This document shows positions 36,064 to 43,740 of a DNA stretch of 64,000 nt, piece by piece. The notes under the pieces were generated by a model. It was not told the origin of the DNA. It searched no databases and worked only from the letters and a program-made list of their open reading frames with translations. The stretch lies in contig NZ_JAVFWN010000010.1 of NCBI RefSeq assembly GCF_030929495.1, positions 221,432 through 285,431 of the forward strand, written 5' to 3'. How positions within the stretch are numbered: the stretch's first letter is position 1; every line of letters begins with the position of its first letter. Source of the DNA: Nocardioides sp. LHD-245 (GTDB taxonomy: Bacteria; Actinomycetota; Actinomycetes; Propionibacteriales; Nocardioidaceae). The position numbers and the translations under genes are program-made.

Positions 36064-36882
36064 ATGGACGGCATGGCCCCCGCGGGTACGCCGCCCACTG
36101 CGGCGTTCTTCGACCTCGACAAGACGATCATCGCCAAGTCGAGCGTGCTGGCCTTCAGCAAGCCGTTCCAGGCGGGTGGCCTGATCTCGCGGCGGGCGGT
36201 GCTGCGCTCGGCGTACGCCCAGTTCGTCTTCATGGTCGGCGGGGCCGACCATGACCAGGTCGAGAAGATGCGGCAGTTCATGTCGCAGCTGACCGCGGGC
36301 TGGGACGTCGCGACCGTCCGCGAGATCGTCGCCGACACCCTGCACAACATCGTCGACCCCCTTGTCTACGACGAGGCGGTCCGTCTCATCGACGAGCACC
36401 ATGCCGCCGGGCGGGACGTGGTCATCGTCTCCACTTCCGGCAGCGAGGTCGTCGAGCCGATCGGGGCCCTGCTCGGCGCCGACCGGGTGATCGCCACCCG
36501 GCTCAAGGTCGAGGACGGCCGCTACACCGGCGAGATCGAGTACTACGCCTACGCCGAGGAGAAGGCGAACGCGATCCGGGCGCTGGCCGAGACCGAGGGC
36601 TACGACCTCACCGGCTCCTACGGTTACTCCGACTCGGTGACCGACGTGCCGATGCTCGAGGCGGTCGGCCACCCGCACGCCGTCAACCCCGACAAGGAGC
36701 TGCGCAAGGTCGCGGCCGGCAACGGCTGGCCGGTGCTGGTCTTCACCCGGCCGGTCGCGCTGCAGTCGCGGCTGCACCTGCCGCCGCCGAAGCCGACTCT
36801 CGCGGCGCTCGCCGTCGGCGGAGTCGTCGCGGCCGGAGCGGCACTGTGGATCGGGACCCGGCGGCGCTCGCTCGGCGCCTGA
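36064..36882 (+). CDS. HAD-IB family phosphatase (SerB-like, Rv3661-type)
   Basis: 272 residues. HAD motifs: I FFDLDKTI (nucleophile and acid/base Asp), II VIVSTSGSE, III a Lys in EEKANAI, IV YGYSDSVTDVPML. A C-terminal membrane helix (LAALAVGGVVAAGAALWIG) suggests inner-face membrane attachment. Substrate unknown; SerB-like phosphoserine or lysophosphatidate phosphatase activity is possible. An ATG at 36073 is an alternative start. Divergent from ssd. Confidence 0.88.
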   Translation: MDGMAPAGTPPTAAFFDLDKTIIAKSSVLAFSKPFQAGGLISRRAVLRSAYAQFVFMVGGADHDQVEKMRQFMSQLTAGWDVATVREIVADTLHNIVDPLVYDEAVRLIDEHHAAGRDVVIVSTSGSEVVEPIGALLGADRVIATRLKVEDGRYTGEIEYYAYAEEKANAIRALAETEGYDLTGSYGYSDSVTDVPMLEAVGHPHAVNPDKELRKVAAGNGWPVLVFTRPVALQSRLHLPPPKPTLAALAVGGVVAAGAALWIGTRRRSLGA

Positions 36883-36973
36883 GCGGCACCTCTCCGCCAC
36901 CTGGCCGGCCCCCGGGAAAGAAAGCCTGCCCCCAACCGGCCAGCGTTCCCCGTCACCGTCGAAAAGACAACCC

Positions 36974-37002
36974 TTGAAGGTGGCCCCGAGGCGGCGTACA
37001 AA
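36974..37002 (+). promoter_or_regulatory. Sigma-70-like promoter of an intergenic RNA
   Basis: TTGAAG (36974-36979), a 17-nt spacer, then TACAAA (36997-37002). Transcription would begin near 37009 in a 479-bp gap with no gene and end at the hairpin at 37144-37179. Confidence 0.6.
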
Positions 37003-37008
37003 GGACAT

Positions 37009-37187
37009 CAAGAACTCAAGAGCAACACGTGATCCCGGTACCCACGCGGCGATCTACCCTTCTGAATTGGGCGCTTGCATTCGGAAGACTTCCGGAGCAG
37101 CTGTTGATGGTGCACGCCTGGTAGCCATGGTTCACGTGTCAGCGGTGGCACCCGAGACGACTACGGCTCGGGTGCCACCTGTTCTTT
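37009..37187 (+). ncRNA. Probable Ms1/MTS2823-like (6S-like) RNA
   Basis: A transcription unit of about 175-180 nt with its own promoter and terminator and no plausible reading frame. Its place between the HAD-IB phosphatase gene and a Fic-like gene on the opposite strand is where, from memory, M. tuberculosis MTS2823 and M. smegmatis Ms1 lie (Rv3661/Rv3662c). Ms1 binds core RNA polymerase in stationary phase. I have not matched primary sequence; the call rests on synteny and signals. Ends are approximate. Confidence 0.55.
37144..37187 (+). terminator. Rho-independent terminator
   Basis: A perfect 13-bp stem (GGTGGCACCCGAG at 37144-37156 with 37167-37179), a 10-nt loop, then TGTTCTTT. It ends the small RNA and shields the convergent gene at 37362. 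The 37188-37361 stretch beyond holds nothing recognisable. Confidence 0.85.
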
Positions 37188-37361
37188 CCGGGCCGAGCGT
37201 GTCGCCCATCGAAGGCCGCGCACAGGCCCTTCGGGCCCATGCTTGCCTCCGATGCGCTGCGCGCAGGCGCCACGCTGCCGGCCGCAGTCGAGGTAGGCGA
37301 TCGTCCGGTCCCGTCGGCGGCCGCACGGCCTCTGCCCGGGGGCCGGCACGCTGCGGGTCGT

Positions 37362-38090
37362 CTACTCGGCCGCGCGCACCAGCGGGCTCGCCTCGGCGGC
37401 GGCCGACCAGGCCTCGACGGCGTACAGCAGCCAGGCGTGCATGCCCGCGGCGCTGCCGCTGGCCCAGCCGCGCAGGTTGGACTCGTACTGCGGGCGGAGC
37501 GCGAGGTGCGCCGCCTCCGGTACGACGAGCGACTTCTCGTCCACCCCGCGGGTCGCCGCGACCAACCGCTCGGCCGCGCGGGCCACGATGCCGTTGTGGG
37601 AGCCGAACGGTGCTGCCGTGACCAGCTCGGCATGGACGACGGCGGCGACGGCGAGGGCCGGCGCCTCGGTCGGGGCGGTGATCAACTCGGCGATCCCGCG
37701 CAGCCGGGACGCGGACTCGCCGTCGCGGGGCCGGCCGAGCAACTCGTCGGGCAGGGTGCCGCGGGCCGCGAGGGTGTGCATCCGGGCGAGCGCCTGGAGC
37801 GGCTGGCGGCGCAGGACGGGCACGAGCGCGAGCAGCTCGGTGGCGAGGCGGACCGCATCGGCGGCGATCTCGTCGCCCTCCCCGTCGCGGACCTCCGGCA
37901 GGGTCGAGCGGGAGCCCTCCAGCACGGCGCTGGCGTGGGCACCGCGCAACAGCGACTCGGCCGTCAGCTCCGGGCTGGTGCGACGCAGGCCACGGTCGCG
38001 GAGCACCACGTCGATACCGTCGCGGGCGCCGGCGAAGCCGGACGGGACGCCCTCGAGGGAGATCAGCCAGGCGTGCGGGTCAGTGGTCAC
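37362..38090 (-). CDS. Fic-fold protein with degenerate active-site motif (Rv3662c-type)
   Basis: 242 residues. An inhibitory-helix motif SAVLEG (Ser54-Gly59) matches the (S/T)xxxE(G/N) seen in Fic AMP-transferases. The Fic loop, normally HPFx(D/E)GNGRxxR, here reads APFGSHNGIVAR (160-171): the catalytic His and the anion-binding Gly and Arg are replaced. A catalytically dead or changed Fic is therefore likely. Conserved in actinobacteria at this position (from memory). Alternative: an unrelated helical protein. GTG start. Confidence 0.7.
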   Translation of the reverse strand: MTTDPHAWLISLEGVPSGFAGARDGIDVVLRDRGLRRTSPELTAESLLRGAHASAVLEGSRSTLPEVRDGEGDEIAADAVRLATELLALVPVLRRQPLQALARMHTLAARGTLPDELLGRPRDGESASRLRGIAELITAPTEAPALAVAAVVHAELVTAAPFGSHNGIVARAAERLVAATRGVDEKSLVVPEAAHLALRPQYESNLRGWASGSAAGMHAWLLYAVEAWSAAAEASPLVRAAE

Positions 38091-38100
38091 GGGGGAAGCG

Positions 38101-38146
38101 TAGAAGGGTAGATAGGTAGAAGGTGTTGAAGGTGTAGAGGTAGAAT
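38101..38146 (+). promoter_or_regulatory. vapBC promoter region with GTAGA direct repeats
   Basis: Imperfect repeats of GTAGA(A/T/G)(G/A) occur about every 8-9 nt from 38100, ending in a good -10 box TAGAAT (38141-38146). AGGAGG lies at 38153-38158. A likely operator for VapB-mediated autoregulation; no full palindrome seen. Confidence 0.45.
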
Positions 38147-38164
38147 CGGCTCAGGAGGACGGCG

Positions 38165-38437
38165 ATGAGCCTGAACATCAAGAATCCCCGGGTCCATGAG
38201 CTCGCCCGCGAGGCTGCGCGGCTGACGGGGAAGTCCCAGACCAGCGTGATCGAGGAAGCCCTGGTGAAGCTCCTGGCCGACTACGGCGCCGATCCGGTCG
38301 AGGCGGAACGACGCCGACGGATAGACGCGGTCAACCGCATCGCGCTGAGGTGGCGTGATCTGCCTGAGATCGAGGGCGAGGACCGCATCCGCGACGTGGA
38401 GGATCTGTACGACCCCGAAACCGGGCTGCCGGCCTGA
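38165..38437 (+). CDS. vapB: VapB-type antitoxin (PSK-type)
   Basis: 90 residues. The N-terminus (NIKNPRVHELAREAARLTGK) matches the type II antitoxin VapB/Rv0623-like family (PSK transcription-factor domain), which binds DNA through a ribbon-helix-helix and wraps its partner with an acidic C-terminus (EGEDRIRDVEDLYDPETG). Excellent AGGAGG. It overlaps the toxin start by one base (TGATG). Confidence 0.9.
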   Translation: MSLNIKNPRVHELAREAARLTGKSQTSVIEEALVKLLADYGADPVEAERRRRIDAVNRIALRWRDLPEIEGEDRIRDVEDLYDPETGLPA

Positions 38438-38823
38438 TGATCATCGACAGCTCAGCCTTGATAGCGATCCTCCGGGACGAACCGGAACGGGAGCAGTTCA
38501 CCGAGTTGCTCCTCAGCGAGCCGAGCCGGATGTCAGCCGCGAACTGGTTTGAGGCTGCCACGGTCGCGGACGGTTCCCGGGTTCGCGCCGGGCAGCTGCT
38601 CGACCAGCTCGTCGTCACTGCTGACCTGATGATCGAGCCCGTCACCGAGGCCCATGCCCGGGCAGCTCGGATCGCCTTCCGCCGTTATGGCCGGGGCTCC
38701 GGCTCTCCCGCCAAGCTCAACTTCGGCGACTGCTTCGCCTACGCACTGTCCGCGGCCACCGGCGAGCCCTTGCTGTTCAAGGGCGACGACTTCATCCACA
38801 CCGACATCCTCCGGGTCGTCTGA
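38437..38823 (+). CDS. vapC: VapC-type PIN-domain ribonuclease toxin
   Basis: 128 residues. PIN active-site acids are Asp4 (MIIDSSALIAIL), Glu39 (NWFEA), Asp98 (NFGDCFAYALS) and Asp117/118 (FKGDDF). All four are intact, so Mg2+-dependent RNase activity is expected. Typically cleaves tRNA or rRNA when VapB is degraded. Translationally coupled to vapB. Confidence 0.93.
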   Translation: MIIDSSALIAILRDEPEREQFTELLLSEPSRMSAANWFEAATVADGSRVRAGQLLDQLVVTADLMIEPVTEAHARAARIAFRRYGRGSGSPAKLNFGDCFAYALSAATGEPLLFKGDDFIHTDILRVV

Positions 38824-38888
38824 CGCGAAGGCCGGCCACAGGCGTGCCTCCGCGATCGAGAGCCGCTGCCGCCGTACGCTCGCCTGCG

Positions 38889-39812
38889 ATGGCTACCGAC
38901 CCCACCCCCGATGCACCGGGCCTCTGCTTCGGCAGTGTGGCCGAGGCCTACGACCGCGGCCGCCCCGGCTACCCGCGCGAGGCCGTCGCGTGGCTGACGG
39001 GCGAGCAGCCGCTCGCGGTGCTGGAGCTGGGCGCCGGCACCGGCAAGCTGACCGAGCATCTGGTCGCCCTCGGGCACGACGTCCACGCCACCGATCCCGA
39101 TCCGCGGATGCTCGACCGCCTGGGCACCCGGCTGTCGGAGCTGCGGGTCTCGCAGACCGCGGCCGAGGAGATCCCGGCCGCGGACGCGACGTACGACCTG
39201 GTGATCGCGGCGGACGCCGATCAGTGGTTCGACAGCGAGCGGGCGCTGCCCGAGATCGCGCGGGTCCTCAAGCGGGGCGGGACGTTCGCGATCGTGCGCA
39301 ACGTCCGCGACGAGCGGATCCCGTGGGTGCGGCGGCTCGGCAACCTGATCGGCCACCACACCCTCGGCGAGGGCATCGGTGACGCGGTCGAGTCGTCGCC
39401 GTATTTCGGGCCGGCCGAGGACGCCTCCTTCAAGCAGTGGCAGGTCATCGAGCGCTCGTCGGTGCAGGACCTCGCGCGCTCGCTGCCCGACATCGCCTGC
39501 CTCGACCGCACCGGGCAGGAGTCGAAGGTCCGCGAGGTGCTCGCGTTCTACGACGACTTCGGCCGCGGCATGGACGGCATGCAGCTGCCCTGGGTCACCG
39601 AGTGCTTCCGCGCCGTCGTCGGCATCCAGCCGAAGACGATCCGTCAGGACCCGGCCCCCGCCGGTACGCCGGGCGCCGAGTCGGACGCGGAGCCCGCCGC
39701 GGGGCCCGGCCCGGCGTTCGTGGGCGAGGACACCGTCCCGGTGGCGCTCGCTCCCGCCGTCGAGCCGCCGGCCGACGACGACTCCGGCATGCTGCTCATC
39801 GACTTCCGCTGA
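38889..39812 (+). CDS. Class I SAM-dependent methyltransferase
   Basis: 307 residues. Motif I is VLELGAGTGKL, followed by HDVHATDPDPRML and IPAADATYDLVIAADADQWF, the Methyltransf_11 layout; the start FGSVAEAYDRGRPGYP is common to this small-molecule methyltransferase group. The last 60 residues are Ala/Pro-rich and probably disordered. Substrate unknown. Leaderless-type start: TACGCT at 38875-38880, 8 nt before ATG. Confidence 0.85.
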   Translation: MATDPTPDAPGLCFGSVAEAYDRGRPGYPREAVAWLTGEQPLAVLELGAGTGKLTEHLVALGHDVHATDPDPRMLDRLGTRLSELRVSQTAAEEIPAADATYDLVIAADADQWFDSERALPEIARVLKRGGTFAIVRNVRDERIPWVRRLGNLIGHHTLGEGIGDAVESSPYFGPAEDASFKQWQVIERSSVQDLARSLPDIACLDRTGQESKVREVLAFYDDFGRGMDGMQLPWVTECFRAVVGIQPKTIRQDPAPAGTPGAESDAEPAAGPGPAFVGEDTVPVALAPAVEPPADDDSGMLLIDFR

Positions 39813-39822
39813 CCGCCGACCC

Positions 39823-39931
39823 AGTAACACGCCGTCCACCCGACTACCCGGGGGTTGTCAGCCCCGATCGGCCCGATTCGGGGCGTTTTCTGCTGAGAAC
39901 CGGCGACCAGACGAGTGGACGGCGTGTTACT
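39823..39931. repeat. 109-bp palindromic repeat bounded by TAACACG termini
   Basis: A perfect 17-bp inverted repeat: AGTAACACGCCGTCCAC at 39823-39839 and its complement at 39915-39931. Inside is a second dyad (GCCCCGATCGG against CCGATTCGGGGC). The right end resembles that of the element at 14044-14197 (a shared CGTGTTAC with upstream similarity). It fills most of the gap between the methyltransferase and the sensor kinase; a hairpin RNA or small MITE-like element are possible. Confidence 0.75.
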
Positions 39932-39977
39932 TGCCGAGCGGCGCCCGGCGGATCGGGCACGCGGGCATGATGAGCCC

Positions 39978-41099
39978 ATGCGGACGGACCGGCTGTGGCG
40001 CCGAGGTCGGCTGGGGAGCGAGGCGGACCGGGCGGCGTTCCGGGCTCTGCACCAGGCCTCCCTGGCGGCACCGCCGCTGCGCGAGGGCCTGACGACGCAG
40101 AGCGCCGAGCGCGCCGTGCGGCACCTGCGCAACCTGCTGGGTACGCCGGCCGTGGCGATCACCGACACCGAGGCGGTGCTCGCGTGGGACGGACTCGGCG
40201 GCCACCACGCCGACCAGGCGGCGGCCGTCGGGCTGCTCGCGATCGAGAGGGGCGCGACGCGGACCGTCGACCGCGGCCAGCTGGGCTGCACGACGAACGG
40301 GTGCCCGATCCGCACCGGCGTGGTGAGCCCGCTCGTCGTCGAGGGACGCATGCTCGGGACCGTCCAGGCGTTCGCGCCGTCGCCGACCGCCGGACTGGTG
40401 CGGGCGACCGAGGAGGTCGCCCAGTGGGTGTCGGGGCAGCTCGAGCTGGCTGAGCTCGACGCCCATCGCAACCGGGTGATCGAGGCCGAGGTCCGGGCGC
40501 TGCGGGCGCAGATCAGCCCTCACTTCGTCTACAACTCGCTCAACGCGATCGCGAGCTTCGTCCGGACCGACCCGGACCGCGCCCGCGAGCTGCTGCTCGA
40601 GTTCGCGGACTTCACGCGGTACTCGTTCCGCCGGCACGGCGAGTTCACGACGATCGCGGAGGAGCTGCGCTCGATCGAGCGCTACCTGCTGCTGGAGCAG
40701 GCACGGTTCGGCGACCGGCTCCAGGTCACACTCAACGTGGCGCCGGAGGTGCTGCCGGTCGTCGTACCGTTCCTGTGCATCCAACCTCTCGTCGAGAACG
40801 CCGTCCGGCACGGGCTGGAGGGCGTCGAGCAGACCGGTCAGCTCTCGATCCTCGCCCACGACCGCGGTCACGAGGCGCTGCTGGAGGTCGAGGACAACGG
40901 CGTCGGCGAGGACCCGGAGAAGGTACGGCGGGCACTCGCCGGCGATGTCGGGCTCGACTCGGTCGGCCTCGGCAACGTGGACGCGCGGCTGCGCGCGGCC
41001 TTCGGTGACGACTACGGTCTCGTCGTGGAGACCGCACCGGGCGCCGGGACCAAGGTGATCGTGCGCGTCCCGAAGTTCGCGCCGGGGGTGACGGTGTGA
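39978..41099 (+). CDS. LytS-type sensor histidine kinase
   Basis: 373 residues, no membrane helix. Residues about 40-160 look GAF-like (contain a CTTNGCP cysteine pair). The LytS/YehU-type H-box is LRAQISPHFVYNSLNAI with His182, and the N-box is PLVENAVRHGLE, with HATPase G-boxes DNGVGED and GLGNVDARL. Cytosolic input domain suggests a soluble or redox signal. Overlaps the response-regulator gene by 4 nt (GTGA). Confidence 0.9.
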   Translation: MRTDRLWRRGRLGSEADRAAFRALHQASLAAPPLREGLTTQSAERAVRHLRNLLGTPAVAITDTEAVLAWDGLGGHHADQAAAVGLLAIERGATRTVDRGQLGCTTNGCPIRTGVVSPLVVEGRMLGTVQAFAPSPTAGLVRATEEVAQWVSGQLELAELDAHRNRVIEAEVRALRAQISPHFVYNSLNAIASFVRTDPDRARELLLEFADFTRYSFRRHGEFTTIAEELRSIERYLLLEQARFGDRLQVTLNVAPEVLPVVVPFLCIQPLVENAVRHGLEGVEQTGQLSILAHDRGHEALLEVEDNGVGEDPEKVRRALAGDVGLDSVGLGNVDARLRAAFGDDYGLVVETAPGAGTKVIVRVPKFAPGVTV

Positions 41100-41833
41100 G
41101 CACCCCAGGGGGCCTGCGGGTGCTCGCGATCGACGACGAGCGACCGGCACTCGACGAGCTGAGCTACCTCCTCCGGGCCGACGACCGGGTCGCCGAGGTG
41201 ATCTCCTGCCCGTCGGCGACCGAGGGGTTGCGGATCCTGCGTGAGCGCGAGGTCGACTGCGTCTTCCTCGACGTCCAGATGCCCGGCCTGAGCGGGCTGG
41301 AGCTGGCCGAGGTGCTGGGCCGGTTCAAGCAGCCGCCACCGGTGGTGTTCGTGACCGCGCACGAGCAGCACGCGGTCGACGCCTTCGACCTGCGTGCCGT
41401 CGACTACGTCCTCAAACCGGTCCGTGCCGAGCGTCTCGCCGAGGCGGTACGCCGCGTCCTCGGCGGCGCCTCCCCCCAGCCGCCGTCGTCCGACACCCAG
41501 GTCGCGGTCGAGCGGGGCGGCGTCACCCGCTTCGTCGAACGCGGCGACATCACCCATGTCGAGGCCCAGGGCGACTACGCGCGGCTGCACACCACGGGCG
41601 GGGAGGCCTACCTGGTGCGGGTCCCGCTGACCTCCCTGGAGGAGGAGTGGGCGGAGGCGGGCTTCCACCGGATCCACCGCTCGCTGCTCGTCGCGCTCGC
41701 CCACGTCACCGAGGTCCGCACGGAGGCCGGGCGCACCTCGGTCCGCATCGGCGCGACCGAGCTCCCGGTCAGTCGGCGACACACCCGCGGCCTGCGCGAC
41801 GTCCTGGTCCGGCGCGCCCGCGCCGGCCGCTAG
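41096..41833 (+). CDS. LytTR-family response regulator
   Basis: 245 residues. Receiver with acidic pair Asp13/Asp14, phospho-acceptor Asp59 (CVFLDVQMPGLSG) and Lys in YVLKPV. The C-terminal LytTR DNA-binding domain begins near residue 145 (GDITHVEAQGDYARLHTTGG...FHRIHRSLLVAL). Coupled with the kinase; likely controls the downstream symporter and other targets. Confidence 0.93.
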   Translation: MSTPGGLRVLAIDDERPALDELSYLLRADDRVAEVISCPSATEGLRILREREVDCVFLDVQMPGLSGLELAEVLGRFKQPPPVVFVTAHEQHAVDAFDLRAVDYVLKPVRAERLAEAVRRVLGGASPQPPSSDTQVAVERGGVTRFVERGDITHVEAQGDYARLHTTGGEAYLVRVPLTSLEEEWAEAGFHRIHRSLLVALAHVTEVRTEAGRTSVRIGATELPVSRRHTRGLRDVLVRRARAGR

Positions 41834-41842
41834 GGGGACCGG

Positions 41843-42241
41843 ATGGCCGAGCGGGTGCGGGTCACCGGGCCACCGCGGCACCCCGTCGCGGGGAGTCCCG
41901 CGGGCCCGCCGAGCCGGCTCGGCGACGTCCACGAGCAGACCGCGCTGGGTGACGTCTACCTGCGCTCGCTGCTGCGCGAGCAGCTCGGCCTCGCCGCCCG
42001 GGTGCTGGGCCTGCTGGCGGTGACGCTCGGGGCGCTGCCGCTCGTCTTCCACCTCGCGCCCACACTGGCGGACGTGCGCCCGTTCGGGATCCCCCTGCCG
42101 TGGCTGCTGCTCGGCGTCCTGGCGCACCCCTTCCTCCTGCTGCTCGCCTGGCGCTATGTGCGCCGGGCCGAGCGCAACGAGCGCGCGTTCGCCGATCTCG
42201 TGGGCAGCGGCGCCGAGCACCTGCTGGACGACGAGCCGTGA
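41843..42241 (+). CDS. Small membrane protein, DUF485-like symporter partner
   Basis: 132 residues with two membrane helices (ARVLGLLAVTLGALPLVFHL; PLPWLLLGVLAHPFLLLLAW) and a polar C-terminus (RRAERNERAFADLVG). It occupies the place of the YjcH/DUF485 subunit next to acetate-type symporters and overlaps the symporter by 4 nt. Its job is inferred from position. Poor match to classical DUF485, hence moderate confidence. Confidence 0.75.
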   Translation: MAERVRVTGPPRHPVAGSPAGPPSRLGDVHEQTALGDVYLRSLLREQLGLAARVLGLLAVTLGALPLVFHLAPTLADVRPFGIPLPWLLLGVLAHPFLLLLAWRYVRRAERNERAFADLVGSGAEHLLDDEP

Positions 42242-43740
42242 GCACGGACGCCGTACCGGGCCTGATCGCGGTCGTCCTGGTCACCCTGGTGACGCTGGCG
42301 ATCGGCATCTACGGGCTGCGCTTCTCGCGCACGACGAGCGACTTCTTCGTCGCCTCCCGCACCGTGCGCCCGGGCCTCAACGCGTCGGCGATCGGCGGGG
42401 AGTACCTGTCCGCCGCCTCCTTCCTCGGCATCGCGGGACTGCTCCTCGTCGGGGGCGCGGACATGCTCTGGTACCCGGTCGGCTGGACCGCGGGCTACCT
42501 CGTCCTGCTGGTGCTGGTCGCCGCCCCGCTGCGGCGTTCGGGCGCCTACACGCTGCCGGACTTCGCCGAGGCGCGGCTCGGCTCGCGCGCGGTCCGCGCG
42601 GCCTGCTCGCTGCTCGTGGTCGGCATCGGCTGGCTCTACCTGATCCCCCAGTTCGAGGGCGCCGGGCTGACCCTGCGGACCGCGATCGGCGCACCCGAGT
42701 GGGCCGGCCCGGTCGTCGTCGGCGGTGTGGTGCTGGCCAATGTCACCTCCGGCGGGATGCGGTCGGTGACCTTCGTCCAGGCGTTCCAGTACTGGCTCAA
42801 GCTGACCGCGATCCTGCTCCCGGTCGCGGTCCTCCTCGTGGTGTGGTGGGGCGACGGCCGGCCGCACGGCACGGCGGGCGCGGACGGCTGGTCGGTTCCG
42901 GTCGCGGGTGACGGCGGCATCGGCCTCTATGCGACGTACTCCCTGATCGCCGGGCTCTTCCTCGGCACGATGGGGCTGCCGCACGTGGTGGTGCGCTTCT
43001 ACACGAACCCCGACGGCCGCGCCGCCCGCCGGACCACGGTCACCGTCCTCGCGCTGCTGGGGCTGTTCTACCTGTGGCCCCCGGTGTACGCCGCCCTCGG
43101 CCGCGTGTACGCCGGCCGGCTGGTCGCCGAGGGCCGCTCCGACGTCCTCGTGCTGGAGCTGCCGCGGCTGATGCTCGACGGACTCGGCGGCGACCTGCTC
43201 ACCGGACTGGTCACCGCCGGTGCGTTCGCGGCGTTCCTGTCGACGTCCTCGGGGCTGGCGATCGCCGTCTCCGGCGTCCTCACCCAGGACCTCACCACCC
43301 GGCTGGTCGGTGAACGGCACGGCGGGGTCACCGCGTTCCGTCTCGCGGCGGTCGTCGCCGTGGTGATCCCCATCGTGGCCGCGCTGCTGGTGCGCAACGT
43401 CGGGGTGGCACAGTCGGTCGGACTGGCGTTCGCGGTGGCCGCGTCGACCTTCTGCCCCCTGCTCGTGCTCGGCATCTGGTGGCGCCGGCTCACCGCCGCC
43501 GGTGCCCTCGCCGGTCTCGCCGCGGGCGGGCTCGGCGCGGGCGGCGCCGCGATCGCCACCCTCGCCGGGTACGCCCCGGGCGGCTGGACCGGCGCCCTGC
43601 TCGGTCAGCCCGCCGCCTGGAGCGTGCCGCTCGCGGCCGCGGTCATGGTCGTCGTGTCGCTGGCGACGGCGGACCGGGAACCGGCGCACGCCCGCCGGTT
43701 CCTGGTCCGCCTGCACACCCCGGAGTCGCTCAGCCGTTGA
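42238..43740 (+). CDS. Sodium:solute symporter, ActP/acetate-type (SSS family)
   Basis: 500 residues with about 13 membrane helices. SSS landmarks: FFVASRTVRPGLNASAIGGE, SAASFLGIAGLL, GGMRSVTFVQAFQYWLKLTA, GTMGLPHVVVRFYT and AAFLSTSSGLAIAVSGVLTQ with a Na+-site helix. Closest to ActP cation/acetate symporters, so import of acetate or a related short carboxylate is likely. GTG start overlaps the upstream gene. Its 3' end overlaps the convergent aldo/keto reductase gene by 11 nt. Confidence 0.9.
   Translation: MSTDAVPGLIAVVLVTLVTLAIGIYGLRFSRTTSDFFVASRTVRPGLNASAIGGEYLSAASFLGIAGLLLVGGADMLWYPVGWTAGYLVLLVLVAAPLRRSGAYTLPDFAEARLGSRAVRAACSLLVVGIGWLYLIPQFEGAGLTLRTAIGAPEWAGPVVVGGVVLANVTSGGMRSVTFVQAFQYWLKLTAILLPVAVLLVVWWGDGRPHGTAGADGWSVPVAGDGGIGLYATYSLIAGLFLGTMGLPHVVVRFYTNPDGRAARRTTVTVLALLGLFYLWPPVYAALGRVYAGRLVAEGRSDVLVLELPRLMLDGLGGDLLTGLVTAGAFAAFLSTSSGLAIAVSGVLTQDLTTRLVGERHGGVTAFRLAAVVAVVIPIVAALLVRNVGVAQSVGLAFAVAASTFCPLLVLGIWWRRLTAAGALAGLAAGGLGAGGAAIATLAGYAPGGWTGALLGQPAAWSVPLAAAVMVVVSLATADREPAHARRFLVRLHTPESLSR

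Noticed and set aside
36901..36943. CTGGCCGG/CCGGCCAG dyad after the HAD-IB gene considered as a 6C-type hairpin or terminator
   Set aside because: The 8-bp stem encloses a 27-nt loop with only five-C runs and no T-tract; too weak to annotate.
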